Source: Phycisphaerae bacterium
GTDB lineage: Bacteria; Planctomycetota; Phycisphaerae; UBA1845
Direction of reading: 5' to 3'
Assembly: GCA_029260075.1 (NCBI GenBank)
Contig: JAJDDY010000087.1
Span: 124,001-188,000, forward strand
DNA: 64,000 bases
Every line of letters starts with the position of its first letter. Position 1 is the first letter of the stretch. The position numbers and the translations under genes were made by a program. The notes below the pieces were generated by a model. The model searched no databases. It worked only from the letters and a program-made list of their open reading frames with translations, and was not told where the DNA came from. Shown here piece by piece: positions 49,804 to 59,031 of this stretch.

Positions 49804-52719
49804 TCATGGGAAGTATATGTTACCCAACGCCATCGGATCGTACACGCTACCCGTCGCTCCGGACCACGAACTCAGCTCTTGATGTTCCACGTCGTACCGA
49901 ACGATGTTCAAACCCCACACGGCGTTCCGCGCGGCGCTTACGTTGAAGTCAGACAGGGGCAGCGCCATCTCGACCGTCCAGCGATCGCGCTCGATATGCG
50001 TCGCCACTCGGATATCCGCAGGCCAGGGTTGGCGGTCGGCGCACGGCGGACTCGTACGAATGCCCTTTTCGACCACATAGGCTCCGGACGGTTTGACGAC
50101 GATGTGGTAGAGATCGGACGGCGAGTGCGTGCCACTGTTCGTGGGATCGATCAAGATTTCCACAAGCTCGTCACCCGTGGGAACCAAATCATCATAGGCC
50201 ACCATGTTGTTACGCGAGATGTTCGTCGAGCGACCGCCGTCGAATTCGCTGTTGACGGCAAGGTATAGATTCTGACGATCCTTGATCGCGAACGCGAACG
50301 TCCGACGTTTTGGATCGGACGGCGCGGTCGCTCGATCACCGGTACGCGCTGATACCGCAAGACGGAATTGCCCGGCGGTGTTCGTCGCCGTTGGCGGCCA
50401 ATCGTCGAGACGACCATCGATCGCCATGGCCTTGGGCGGCTGAACAGCGGTGATGCACGACACGCGGACAGGCACACGGATGTCGTCGTGTCCGGAGACC
50501 AGCACGTCGATCGGGATTTCCAAAGCGCCGTTCGCCGTCGTTGGCAGCGTGGTAATCTGTGCGGTGAGCGTCACGCGGCGCGTGCCCTGCAACGGAATCG
50601 ACGGAAACGGAATGCTCGTGGCATCCGCCGCCCAACCCTCGGGAAGATCGCCGAACCGAATCTCTCCGGTGATCGGAAGCGGCGTTTCGTTTGAAATGGT
50701 CACAGCGCATTCCAACTCCGCCGCCCAGACCGAGTGTGTTCCGCGAAACCGAATGCGCGCGCCATCCAGTTGTGCGCGAATGTGGCTCGTCCCGGCGGTA
50801 AGGCGGCGCCACGCCGTCGTTTGGACCAACGCTTCGGCCCGCGTCCTGTCGACTGCTCCGCCGAGGGCGTCCATCAGGGTCAGACCCATGATGCGCCTCG
50901 CTGAGTCGAATCGGCGTTCGTCGCGTTCCCATCCGATCGGGCGTCCATCGGCAAAATGCGTGCGATAGGCGCCGGTCCCGGCGCGCCCGGCCAGTGTGCG
51001 CGTCAGCATGTCCACTACGCGACCCAGACCATACTCGTCGAGCAGCGCACGGTATGCACTGTCGACAAGACTTTGCCGCAGATGCTTGAGGCGAACGGAA
51101 ACGACCGGCGTATCCAAGCCATACCGTCGACCAGGGTAGATCAGCACAGAGGAATCGAATCGGACGCAGTCCTCCGCGCGCGGGCTCGTCGCCGCCGATG
51201 GCCAGTGGTTGGCAGCACCAAGGAACAGCGCTTCCACGCCCAGACTGCGGGCCTGCCACGAAAGCACGCGCTGGTCCTCCGGACGGCCGTGAATAGACGT
51301 CGTCCCGGAAAACGGCGGACGGTCTGCCACCATCCAGCTTCGCCGTCCCAAGTCTTGCTCACGTGCGATGGTCGGACCGTCACAATATTGCGCCGGCGTC
51401 ACCCAAATGTCAGTCAACGACTCAAGATCAGACTTGACGTAATCAATCCACCCATAAGGGGCCATGTCTTGGGGCCAAGAAGTAATGGCCAGCGGTAAAC
51501 GCGACGCGACGCGCTGCAACGTTTCGGCCACGGATCGCACGGCGCTTCGAGACGCTGTGAGGGTTGTCTCGGAAATCGAGATCAGACCGTACGCCCGCTC
51601 CAGCCAACCGCGCTCCGTGAAATGATCGACACACTGCGCGGCATATTGACTCAGCAATCCCTCGTAGGCCGAGGATCGCGAATCGCCGACACGAGTCGTC
51701 GGATCCAACACGGCCCGCAAAGGCAACGGCCAATGGCGCAACGGCTGTCGCGAGAACAACGCACCGCCGCTCATCAGGGGTGTCACGATTTTGTCATAGG
51801 GTGCCCAGTCGATCACGACGCTTCCGCGTGTGTCAAGCATCATGGGCGGCGCCAGGTCAGGAAGCACAGCCGTCACGCCGTGGGCGTCGAACATCCGAAT
51901 GGTGCTCGTGAGAAGCGAATCGAGTTGTGCGGCTTCCTCAACACCGCGCCAGTCATCGGAAACCGGCGCGAAGGGACGCCCGTCGCGTCGAATGTGGTGT
52001 CGGAACAACGCCCGATGGTCCAACTCGACGATAGCGGCGACATCACCGGCAGCCGGCAGAGAAAACGGCCAGACCGCTACGGCGAGACCTACAACGTCGG
52101 TGGTGGCGGTGTCTTGGACGAGTTCGATTCGTCCCGAGTAGGTTCCGGCGGCTGTGCCCTTGGGGATCGACACGTCGGCCCAGAAGTAGAGCGTTTCGCC
52201 GGCGTCTATGACGTCGGGGAGTCCACCGCGCGGAGCGCGGATCGGCACGAGCACGTCGAACGGCGCCGCGTCGCGATCGGCCGGATCGACGTAGCGGATA
52301 TGCCATCCCGGTAACCGACCCGCGCCAACTCGGTGCATGCGAAAGACTTGCACGGCGGATGAGTCGATACTCCCGGCGCTGGAAATCAGCGGCGTCATCC
52401 GCAACGTGGCCCGTTCCATCGGACCGCAATCGGCATGGACCGCGAATCGGAAACTGACGGTTTCGTTGTTGGCTCCGAACAGATCCACCGTACGCGGGCG
52501 ATCGTCGTGCATCGGCTGTTCCGCGCTGAATGTCCGTGGGCGTATGGATTCAGTTTGACTCGGTCCACCGACAACCCACATCACACCGCTGGTCCCACCG
52601 CTTCGACATCCGGAAACACACGTCGATACAAGCGCAGCCGCACACACAAGCAGGAAGGGGCGCCGGCGAGAAATGCTTTGGGGCGTCGCGCCGAGGCGAG
52701 GCGCCGGTTTGGGAATCAT
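49804..52719 (-). CDS. Large lipoprotein with glycosidase-like core and CBM9-like C-terminus
   Basis: A 971-residue exported protein. Residues 1-38 form a lipoprotein signal with lipobox STCVSGC. Residues about 80-230 are a beta-sandwich (VDLFGANNETVSFRFAVH, then PAGTYSGRIEL-like strands), and 240-600 look like the alpha/beta barrel of GH123/DUF4091-type glycosidases, although the catalytic pair cannot be placed with confidence. The end (about 760-971, from AIDGRLDDWPPTA to ALGNIYFP) is a CBM9-like/sugar-binding domain. The ATG at 52719 is preferred because an earlier ATG overlaps the upstream gene's stop. The upstream TPR gene ends 34 bp before. Role in polysaccharide or host-glycan use is inferred. 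Confidence 0.6.
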   Translation of the reverse strand: MIPKPAPRLGATPQSISRRRPFLLVCAAALVSTCVSGCRSGGTSGVMWVVGGPSQTESIRPRTFSAEQPMHDDRPRTVDLFGANNETVSFRFAVHADCGPMERATLRMTPLISSAGSIDSSAVQVFRMHRVGAGRLPGWHIRYVDPADRDAAPFDVLVPIRAPRGGLPDVIDAGETLYFWADVSIPKGTAAGTYSGRIELVQDTATTDVVGLAVAVWPFSLPAAGDVAAIVELDHRALFRHHIRRDGRPFAPVSDDWRGVEEAAQLDSLLTSTIRMFDAHGVTAVLPDLAPPMMLDTRGSVVIDWAPYDKIVTPLMSGGALFSRQPLRHWPLPLRAVLDPTTRVGDSRSSAYEGLLSQYAAQCVDHFTERGWLERAYGLISISETTLTASRSAVRSVAETLQRVASRLPLAITSWPQDMAPYGWIDYVKSDLESLTDIWVTPAQYCDGPTIAREQDLGRRSWMVADRPPFSGTTSIHGRPEDQRVLSWQARSLGVEALFLGAANHWPSAATSPRAEDCVRFDSSVLIYPGRRYGLDTPVVSVRLKHLRQSLVDSAYRALLDEYGLGRVVDMLTRTLAGRAGTGAYRTHFADGRPIGWERDERRFDSARRIMGLTLMDALGGAVDRTRAEALVQTTAWRRLTAGTSHIRAQLDGARIRFRGTHSVWAAELECAVTISNETPLPITGEIRFGDLPEGWAADATSIPFPSIPLQGTRRVTLTAQITTLPTTANGALEIPIDVLVSGHDDIRVPVRVSCITAVQPPKAMAIDGRLDDWPPTATNTAGQFRLAVSARTGDRATAPSDPKRRTFAFAIKDRQNLYLAVNSEFDGGRSTNISRNNMVAYDDLVPTGDELVEILIDPTNSGTHSPSDLYHIVVKPSGAYVVEKGIRTSPPCADRQPWPADIRVATHIERDRWTVEMALPLSDFNVSAARNAVWGLNIVRYDVEHQELSSWSGATGSVYDPMALGNIYFP

Positions 52720-52753
52720 GAAACTCGGAGAGCAACCGCCGGGCGGGCTTCGA

Positions 52754-53500
52754 TTAGTTGCCACCCCCATCGGTGGGCGCATCAGCGGGATCCGTAGGTG
52801 CTTCGGTTGGAACTGGCACGACCGGCGTCACGACGTTCGCGGTATCGGCAGCCTCGTCTTCCGGATCAGACGGAGCGAAGGTCATAGGAGAAAAAACGGA
52901 ATCGATGATGGCCAAACGTTCTACAGCCATGCGCTGGAAAGGCATGCCCGAAACGAGCGTGTCCTTGCTGACGGATTCGAGGTGCGTGCGCGACTCCTCT
53001 TTGTGTGAGGCGTCGTGATCGAGCGCGTACTCGTTTTCAGCGACCGTCGCGAGCCCGAGGTGGGCGACGCCCACGGCAAACGCGCGTTTGGGAAATCGTT
53101 GGAGCAGTTGCTCGAACGCCGCCTTGGCCTTGTTGTTGAAGTCTTCGTCCGGAGGAAACTCGACGGTGCCCGACAAGCGAAGTGCTTGCTGTCCCTGATG
53201 GAGCATGCTGACGAAGAGGAATCGGTCGTCGGTGACGTCTCGGGTCATACCAGCCAGGGCTTCGAGTGATTGTCGCCCGACCTCCGGGTCGTCGAAGCGA
53301 AGCTCCGATTTCTGCCGCCACTTCGTTTCGATCGCAGCCGTCCGCGCCCGAACGGTCATCGCGGTTCCCACGACGATCGCGCCGACGACCAGAACCGCAA
53401 GACCGATTTGCTTGCCGTGAAGGTCCAGAAAATCTCGCGCCGCCCCGAGAGCATGAATGAGATCGTTTTCTTTGAGTTCGTGTCGTCTTTCAGTTTTCAC
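52754..53500 (-). CDS. Membrane-anchored TPR-like protein with KTERRHEL signature
   Basis: A 248-residue protein. The N-terminus VKTERRHELKENDLIHALG is the start of a family I associate with planctomycetes; a membrane segment follows (IGLAVLVVGAIVVGTAMTV, residues about 32-50), then helical TPR-like repeats (PEVGRQSLEALAGMT, AKAAFEQLLQRFP, VAHLGLATVAE) and a Pro/Thr/Asp-rich tail of about 50 residues. The topology resembles YfgM-type ancillary proteins, with the helical domain outside the cytoplasm. The GTG at 53500 directly precedes the signature. It lies 34 bp upstream of the large lipoprotein and may be co-transcribed. Function is unknown. Confidence 0.8.
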   Translation of the reverse strand: MKTERRHELKENDLIHALGAARDFLDLHGKQIGLAVLVVGAIVVGTAMTVRARTAAIETKWRQKSELRFDDPEVGRQSLEALAGMTRDVTDDRFLFVSMLHQGQQALRLSGTVEFPPDEDFNNKAKAAFEQLLQRFPKRAFAVGVAHLGLATVAENEYALDHDASHKEESRTHLESVSKDTLVSGMPFQRMAVERLAIIDSVFSPMTFAPSDPEDEAADTANVVTPVVPVPTEAPTDPADAPTDGGGN

Positions 53501-54129
53501 AACGCTGTTCCGTTTTTTTGCGGCACGAGCGAATAGAACCCGTCCGACTGTCTGGAATTCCACCGGTCAACCTGCACCCGCGTCGAGCGGCTGTTAACCG
53601 CTCGGCCGGGTTCACCCGCCGGTACGCGCGAACCCGGTCCCATGGAGGGATTTCACAGTGACAGGGCGTCACTCCCGGCGAATATTGCCGGACGCCCTGC
53701 GGGGCGGATCATAGCGGATTTCTCCGCATGTTAAAACCCGCAGCGTCACATCCGCCGTCGACCAGCGAAAACGATCGTCAAACCGACCGAGACCCGGTTC
53801 GCGGGATGTGTTCGACCGACCGCCAATCGTCCCATCACGACCGCTTGCAGATCATATACATCGACCCGCATCGCGACCACCCGCACATGAACCCGGACAC
53901 GACCCGCATTACGTGGCCGAAAACACCACAATTCGGCTTATGAGCCGCTACCAAGCCGAAACCGGACGTCCGAACCTCGCTCCGGTCGTGCCTTCCCTGC
54001 TCGGCGCGACACTTCAAATGAGGCACGCCGCGATATGCGACCTTGCAGTTCGATCGACGGCACGTAGAGTACGGCCCCTCACTATTCAGGCCGCCGGCGA
54101 CGGGGCCGGTTGGGGATCCAGCGAGCACT
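53501..54129. other. Divergent gap with a strong extended hairpin
   Basis: No gene is called in these 629 bp between the TPR gene (minus) and panC (plus). The main feature is a hairpin with CAGGGCGTC (53662-53670) pairing perfectly with GACGCCCTG (53691-53699), enclosing CCGGC/GCCGG. A smaller hairpin GAGCGG/CCGCTC lies near 53587. They could be structured leader elements of the minus transcript or a terminator without a T-run. Promoters for both genes should lie here; none was resolved. Confidence 0.5.
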
Positions 54130-54990
54130 ATGCAGGTCATCGAAGATATTCGAATATGCCGCGACGCCGTGTGTGCGGCGCGAGCCACAGGGCAAACCGT
54201 CGGCCTCGTGCCGACCATGGGCGCCCTCCACGACGCACACCGCTCGCTGATTCGTTCCGCTCGGAATCAGTGCGGGTTTGTGGCCGTGTCGATCTTCGTC
54301 AACCCGCGTCAGTTCGGACCCGGCGAAGACTTCGACGTCTATCCGCGGGTGTTGGATGAAGACCTTACGGTCTGCCGCGATGAAGGCGTCGACCTGGTCT
54401 TCACCCCCACCGCCGAGGCCATGTTCCCCAATGACGATGCGACGACCATACGCGTGGACGGAGTCACCGCCGGTCTTTGCGGCGCGGCGCGTCCCGGTCA
54501 CTTCGACGGTGTGGCCACGGTCGTAATGAAGCTGTTTCAAATCATACCGGCGGATCGTGCGTATTTTGGCGAGAAGGACTATCAACAGCTCGTTGTGGTT
54601 CGTCGAATGGTCCAAGCCCTCAACGTCGCCGTGGACATTGTGGGTTGTCCCATCGTTCGCGAGTCGAACGGATTGGCGATGTCGAGCCGAAACCGGTACC
54701 TTTCCTCGGCTGAGCGGGATCGGGCTGCTTCAATCAACCGGGCGTTGTGTGCCGCTGCGGAGCGGATTCGACAAGGCGAGTCGAGCGTGTCGACCATAAG
54801 CGCGCAGATCCGCGAGGAGTTGAGTGCAGCCGGTTCCGTGGTGATCGAGTATGTGGAAATCGTCGACGCGGAGTCTCTTGCCCCGATCGACACCATCGAT
54901 CGTGCGGCGCGAATATGTGTGGCCGTGCGAATAGGCCCGTGCCGGCTGATAGACAACGTATCCGTGGACGATCCCGGCCAAGCCGGTTAG
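54130..54990 (+). CDS. panC: Pantoate-beta-alanine ligase (pantothenate synthetase)
   Basis: A 286-residue enzyme that condenses pantoate with beta-alanine using ATP to give pantothenate, the precursor of coenzyme A. The nucleotide-binding HIGH-like motif is VPTMGALHDAHRSL, with VSIFVNPRQFGPGEDF, CGAARPGHFDGVATVV, FGEKDYQQLVVVRRM and MSSRNRYLS in the standard order. Length is normal. The ATG at 54130 begins just before the conserved strand; an earlier in-frame start is not favoured. lgt follows after 15 bp, so the two genes are likely co-transcribed though functionally unrelated. Confidence 0.96.
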   Translation: MQVIEDIRICRDAVCAARATGQTVGLVPTMGALHDAHRSLIRSARNQCGFVAVSIFVNPRQFGPGEDFDVYPRVLDEDLTVCRDEGVDLVFTPTAEAMFPNDDATTIRVDGVTAGLCGAARPGHFDGVATVVMKLFQIIPADRAYFGEKDYQQLVVVRRMVQALNVAVDIVGCPIVRESNGLAMSSRNRYLSSAERDRAASINRALCAAAERIRQGESSVSTISAQIREELSAAGSVVIEYVEIVDAESLAPIDTIDRAARICVAVRIGPCRLIDNVSVDDPGQAG

Positions 54991-55005
54991 CATGGCGATC
55001 TAACA

Positions 55006-56214
55006 ATGCATCCTGAACTTTTTACGATTCCAGTCCTCGGCTACACGATCAAGACGTACGGTTTCCTCCTTACGATCGGATTCTTGAGCGGCGTTTGGCT
55101 GGCGATGCGCCGAGCCGAACGCGTCAAAGCCAACCCCGATGTCATCCTGGACATGTCGTTCGTAGCGCTCATGTTCGGCGTGGCTGGCGCACGCGTCTTT
55201 TATGTCATCCACTACTGGCAGACGGAATTCGCGCAGAAGTCCAACAAGTTCCTAGCGGCCATCGACATCACCGCCGGGGGCATGGAGTTTCTCGGTGGGT
55301 TCGTCGGCGCCTTCCTCGCCATTATCGCGTATGCGCTCTGGAAGAACCGACCCGGTGGCAAGAATCCGGTGTCGCTGCGTTTGTACCTGGACATTCTCGC
55401 GCCCAGTTGCATTTGGGGGCTCGCGTTCGGTCGACTCGGATGTTTCTTTAACGGATGTTGCTTTGGCGGCCTGTGCGTGGCTACGCCGACCGCACTGCCG
55501 GACGTGGCGTGGGGCGTACAGTTCCCGTTCTCCAGCCCGGCGCATATCCGCCAATGGGAAAATCGGGAAGTCACCGTGCCGGCGGAACTGGTTTTGATGT
55601 CGAATGCGTCGGTAGAAACGCGGCTGTTGCCCGGTTCGCTGCTCAACGCAAGCGTGGAGCAGCGTGAACGTCCGATTCGCATTCATGAAGCCCTGGTGAA
55701 GCGCCTTGAGGAAGCCCGCGCTGCGGACCCAACCGCAGACCTCACACAACTTGAACGTCAGGTGAAGGCTGCTGCAACCAACCGGGAACTGCATGAGCGG
55801 AAGCTGTGGTCGCTGAACCGAGCCCAGCGATTTCCGTCGAGGAAGGTGCCGTCGCGGCGAACGTCGGTTTCAGAACTAGCGGAGCTTGCCGACGCCAACC
55901 GGTCGCTACCCGTTCACCCGGCGCAGCTGTATGCCGTGATCAACGCCCTGCTCCTTTCCGGCGTGTTGGCCTATCTCTTCCACCTCCGCAAACGCCACGG
56001 CGTGGTGCTCGGTGCGCTCATGGTTTTCTATCCGATCTCGCGGGTATTGCTTGAGATGATTCGCAGCGATAATCCGCACGACGTAGGTGGTCTAACTGCG
56101 TCGCAGTCCGTCAGCGTAGCCATGTTCGCTCTTGGTTTGGCGTTCCTTGCGGTGAACTACTTTTGGCTTCCGCGACGATCGCCCAACCTGGTCCCGTTTA
56201 CTCAACCCGAATGA
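55006..56214 (+). CDS. lgt: Prolipoprotein diacylglyceryl transferase with internal insertion
   Basis: A 402-residue inner-membrane enzyme that attaches diacylglycerol to lipobox cysteines, the first step in lipoprotein maturation. Family signatures are present: IKTYGFLLTIGFLSG, AGGMEFLGGFVGAF, FGRLGCFFNGCCFGG and, near the end, VHPAQLYAVINALLL and EMIRSDNP. The typical length is 260-300 residues; here about 110 residues (roughly 175-285) are inserted in the loop before VHPAQLY, including a charged helical part (HEALVKRLEEARAADP). It is downstream of panC by 15 bp. Substrates in this window include the lipoproteins at 38117 and 49804. Confidence 0.94.
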   Translation: MHPELFTIPVLGYTIKTYGFLLTIGFLSGVWLAMRRAERVKANPDVILDMSFVALMFGVAGARVFYVIHYWQTEFAQKSNKFLAAIDITAGGMEFLGGFVGAFLAIIAYALWKNRPGGKNPVSLRLYLDILAPSCIWGLAFGRLGCFFNGCCFGGLCVATPTALPDVAWGVQFPFSSPAHIRQWENREVTVPAELVLMSNASVETRLLPGSLLNASVEQRERPIRIHEALVKRLEEARAADPTADLTQLERQVKAAATNRELHERKLWSLNRAQRFPSRKVPSRRTSVSELAELADANRSLPVHPAQLYAVINALLLSGVLAYLFHLRKRHGVVLGALMVFYPISRVLLEMIRSDNPHDVGGLTASQSVSVAMFALGLAFLAVNYFWLPRRSPNLVPFTQPE

Positions 56215-56235
56215 TTCACAACGAACGCACTAAGA

Positions 56236-56381
56236 ACGTGCCTGAGAAGATGCATTAGAGGGTCTTCGATGAACCGAGCCGCGCCCGTGAGGAAGCGGAC
56301 GTTTGCAATCCTGTCGTGACAGCTCACGAACGCTCCCTTACCGTCGCGGCTCGGCATGAGGATTCTCGCACACGTCCTACG
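56236..56381 (+). repeat. R2 dispersed palindromic repeat, long form
   Basis: Core 56271-56354, left arm GAACCGAGCCGCGCCCGTGAGG and right arm CTTACCGTCGCGGCTCGG in parts. The left flank GCCTGAGAAGATGCATTAGAG and right flank GATTCTCGCACACGT are inverted versions of each other. It lies 20 bp after lgt. Confidence 0.85.
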
Positions 56382-56481
56382 AAACCCGCAGGCGAGAGGA
56401 CCGCGACAGCACACCGGCAAGCGGTGCATGCATGCCCGGATGCGCCAAAGGCGTCGGCAGGATGTCGGCTCCAAGTAAGAA

Positions 56482-56506
56482 AACGCCCGCGATAGACGCG
56501 GGCGTT
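56482..56506 (-). terminator. Rho-independent terminator
   Basis: AACGCCCGCG (56482-56491) and CGCGGGCGTT (56497-56506) form a perfect 10-bp stem with a five-base loop. On the minus strand it is followed by TTTTCTT, so it ends the transcript of the small gene at 56566-56892, and it may also work weakly for lgt. Confidence 0.85.
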
Positions 56507-56565
56507 CATGTCGATGATAGAGTTGACGTACCGCGGCGCGATGGTACCTGACTCTTCAATACGAA

Positions 56566-56892
56566 TCAGCCAGCCGGCGCCATCACTTTGGCTTTCTTCT
56601 TGATTCGTCTGCCGCCCGTGCGTTTCTTGCGCCGGGTTTCTCCACGCTCGGCGACAACGCGTTCCTTGCGTTTTATCGTCTTGGGCGCCTTGGACACGGC
56701 CGCTTTGCGGCGGGTCTTGCGACCGGACGTGGCTTCCGCCGGCGCGGCGCGTTGCTTCCTGACAACTGGCCCACCGGTTCGCTCGTTCACGGCCTCGCCA
56801 CCCGAGCCTGTACCGAAAACAAAGTACCCACCCGCACCAATAGCTAGAACCGCCACAATCGCGAGTGCAAGTTTTTTTTGTTGGTCGTCCAT
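56566..56892 (-). CDS. Small single-span membrane protein with basic tail
   Basis: A 108-residue protein: a short polar N-terminus (MDDQQKK), one membrane segment (LALAIVAVLAIGAGGYFVF), then an 80-residue extremely basic, Ala/Lys/Arg-rich tail (KTRRKAAVSKAPKTIKRKER and GRRIKKKAKV are typical stretches). The orientation suggests the tail may face the periplasm or DNA. The ATG at 56892 has AGGAG at good spacing and a clear terminator downstream, so expression is likely. No family is recognised. The neighbour at 57134 has a similar plan, so they may be related in function. Confidence 0.7.
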   Translation of the reverse strand: MDDQQKKLALAIVAVLAIGAGGYFVFGTGSGGEAVNERTGGPVVRKQRAAPAEATSGRKTRRKAAVSKAPKTIKRKERVVAERGETRRKKRTGGRRIKKKAKVMAPAG

Positions 56893-57133
56893 CTTGTCGC
56901 TCTCCTGGAAGCCCGGACATCCGCGTCCCAAACGCGATGCCCGACAGTGATCTCAGCACAGAAGTATGTCTTGTACGCGGTCTACAGTCAACCGACGCCG
57001 AACGCCTGACCTTTCGACGGCCATAACAACCGATCGGCACATACATATAGACGCGCCAACCGCCCCTCCGGTTCTCGACTGAAGGGACTTTTTTGAACCA
57101 GAAAATTCCGTTATTGCTTTATGTCTGTAGCAA

Positions 57134-57451
57134 TCAAGAGCCGGGAGCCATTTTCTTGGTTTTCGTTGGGTGCGTCCGACCGGGGTGTCGGGGATTCCGT
57201 TTGTTCAATCTGACGTCTCTAGGATAGTGGACTGGGCGGTTGATTCTCGAATCCGACCGTGTCGGTCTTACGGAGCGATTCGTTCTGCCGCGCGACGCCT
57301 GGGGCGCTTCCGGCCTGCTCGGCCGGACGATCGGCGTTTGCGGCGTGGGGGCGACACCGGCGCTCACGCCGATATACCAATACATTGTGACGCCGACGAC
57401 GGCGGTCGACAGCCCGGCCAATGTGCTCTTGGATCGCAGGAACTGGTTCAT
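57134..57451 (-). CDS. Small single-span membrane protein with Arg/Pro-rich tail
   Basis: A 105-residue protein: basic N-terminus (MNQFLRSKSTL), one membrane segment (LSTAVVGVTMYWYIGVSAGV), then an Arg/Pro/Ser-rich tail. The start ATG at 57451 has AGGAG at about nine bases; an earlier frame extension is not supported. The 240-bp gap to the next gene downstream is without features. No family is recognised. It parallels the neighbouring protein at 56566 in layout but shares no obvious sequence. Confidence 0.6.
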   Translation of the reverse strand: MNQFLRSKSTLAGLSTAVVGVTMYWYIGVSAGVAPTPQTPIVRPSRPEAPQASRGRTNRSVRPTRSDSRINRPVHYPRDVRLNKRNPRHPGRTHPTKTKKMAPGS

Positions 57452-57582
57452 GGTTCGTTCTCCTGGGGCACTGTGACACTTTGACTGGCGGCGATTCGCG
57501 CGCAGAGAGGGCGCAGTGTGTCGCGGTACCCCGCGCGACACGGGCTCGCTGCTTGAACACGTACGACAGGATGTTGGTCCTA

Positions 57583-57726
57583 ACAGTTTGTTGAGCACTG
57601 CAGGTATTCAATCGCGTCACCGCGAACCCGCACGTGATGACGTATTGCGTTCCTATCAAGAGGACGAAATCGCGAATGGACAACGGCTGGAAACCGGTGC
57701 CACGCTTCTTCAACATGCTTCTAACC
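57583..57726 (-). repeat. R1 dispersed repeat, full-length, inverted
   Basis: Begins CAGTTTGTTGAGCACTGCAGG and ends with the hairpin region ACGGCTGGAAACCGGTGCCACG and CTTCTTCAACATGC. The hairpin has lost two pairs. It sits in the divergent gap 57452-57894, where no other feature was seen. Confidence 0.8.
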
Positions 57727-57894
57727 CATTAGACGTCGGACTGAGGCTCCGGGTTCCTTACCGCATACATAATTGCCGTCGAAATGTTGACGCTAGGGCA
57801 CGTTATGATAGGTTGCCGCGACCTACGATGCGGTCTGAAACGCCGCGAGGCTGCGGACGATCGTGTCGCGTGCAGCGGAGTCATAAGCCGACCC

Positions 57895-58776
57895 ATGATC
57901 AAGACCGGTTTTAGTACAGCGGTTTGCCCGGCTTGGGATTTGGAGACGATCGTGTCTCAGGCATCGAGCTTGGGGTATGATGGCGTGGAGCTGCGCGGCG
58001 TTCGCGGTGCCCTTCACCTTCCACTTGTTCCAGAGCTGGCGTCCGACCCGGACGGCGCTGCCGAACTCTTCCGCTCCAACGAGGTCGAGCTTCTCTGTCT
58101 GGGCACTTCGGTCACTTTGGATTCCAAGAATCGAAAAGAGGTCGCCAAGCAGAAGGGCATATTGACCGAATTCATTGAGCTCGCGTCTCGTCTGAAGTGC
58201 CCCCTGGTTCGACTCTACTCGGGGGACGTGCAACGATTCGACAACCATCGGGCTACCCTATCGCGGGTGAGCGACGCGTTGATGTCGCTTGCGCCACTGG
58301 CCTCGCGATACGGCATATCCCTCGTCGTGGAAAACTGCGGCGACCTGGCCGGTAGCGTAGACCTCTGGTTCCTCGTGGATGCCGTCGACCACCCGGCTGT
58401 TCGCTGCTGTTGGAACCAGTGCAACGCCCTGACACTCGGTGAGCGGCCAACGCTTTCCCTTCCGCGCTTAGGAGCAAGGATCGAACTGATTCATCTTTGC
58501 GACGCGGACTACGACGAGCAGGGTGTGCTGCTTGGCTACCGATCGTTGGGAGAGGGGGGTGCGGAAGTCGCGAGGCAAATCGATATCCTTCGCGGTCTGG
58601 CGTATGACGGGCACGTCGTGTTCGAGTGGCCTAAGCTTTGGATCGATTCGCTACCCGCTCCGGAACGAGCGTTACCAGCCGCCATCGCGTACCTGCGTGA
58701 GTGCATCGACGAGAAGCAGACCGTCCTTTCTGCATACAAGGGCGATAAGCGTGCGCCCAATCTGGCGTCGCGATAG
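57895..58776 (+). CDS. Sugar phosphate isomerase/epimerase-like TIM barrel
   Basis: A 293-residue AP-endonuclease-2-like (xylose-isomerase-like) TIM-barrel protein. The N-terminus MIKTGFSTAVCPAWDLE, then LGYDGVELR, a middle LVVENCGDL and a C-terminal IELIHLCDADYDEQG with VVFEWPKLW are the usual metal-binding strand ends (Glu, Asp, His, Glu). The family includes sugar epimerases, myo-inosose dehydratases and hydroxypyruvate isomerases, so the substrate cannot be named. The ATG at 57895 lies directly before the first strand; a longer upstream frame is rejected. It is alone. Confidence 0.85.
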   Translation: MIKTGFSTAVCPAWDLETIVSQASSLGYDGVELRGVRGALHLPLVPELASDPDGAAELFRSNEVELLCLGTSVTLDSKNRKEVAKQKGILTEFIELASRLKCPLVRLYSGDVQRFDNHRATLSRVSDALMSLAPLASRYGISLVVENCGDLAGSVDLWFLVDAVDHPAVRCCWNQCNALTLGERPTLSLPRLGARIELIHLCDADYDEQGVLLGYRSLGEGGAEVARQIDILRGLAYDGHVVFEWPKLWIDSLPAPERALPAAIAYLRECIDEKQTVLSAYKGDKRAPNLASR

Positions 58777-58868
58777 CTAATCAGCGCGGTCACCCCACAA
58801 ATGGCGCGCGTGACGACCTATCTCAACTACTGGAACAAGGCAGATCCCACCCCCAGAACGCAAACGCT

Positions 58869-59031
58869 AGTGGTCTATCGCACATCGAATGACGGGTCTA
58901 CCGAACCGTGCCCGTACTGAGCCGCGCCCGTAAGAAAGCGGACGCTTCGAAATCCGGACGGGACAGCTTAAGACCACTCCCCTACGGTCGCGGCTCGGAT
59001 CGGACGAATCCTTCACTTGGGTCGTGATGAA
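58869..59031 (+). repeat. R2 dispersed palindromic repeat, long form with doubled left arm
   Basis: Core 58916-58999. The left side carries two partial arms (CCGAACCGTGCCCGTACTGAG then GCCGCGCCCGTAAGAAAG) before a right arm CTACGGTCGCGGCTCGG. The right flank ATCGGACGAATCCTTCACTTG matches other copies. It lies in the 395-bp gap before the membrane-protein gene at 59172; no gene was seen there. Confidence 0.8.

Noticed and set aside
54043-54129. Longer panC start
   Set aside because: The upstream 29 residues are unlike PanC, and the ATG at 54130 begins at the family's conserved N-terminus.
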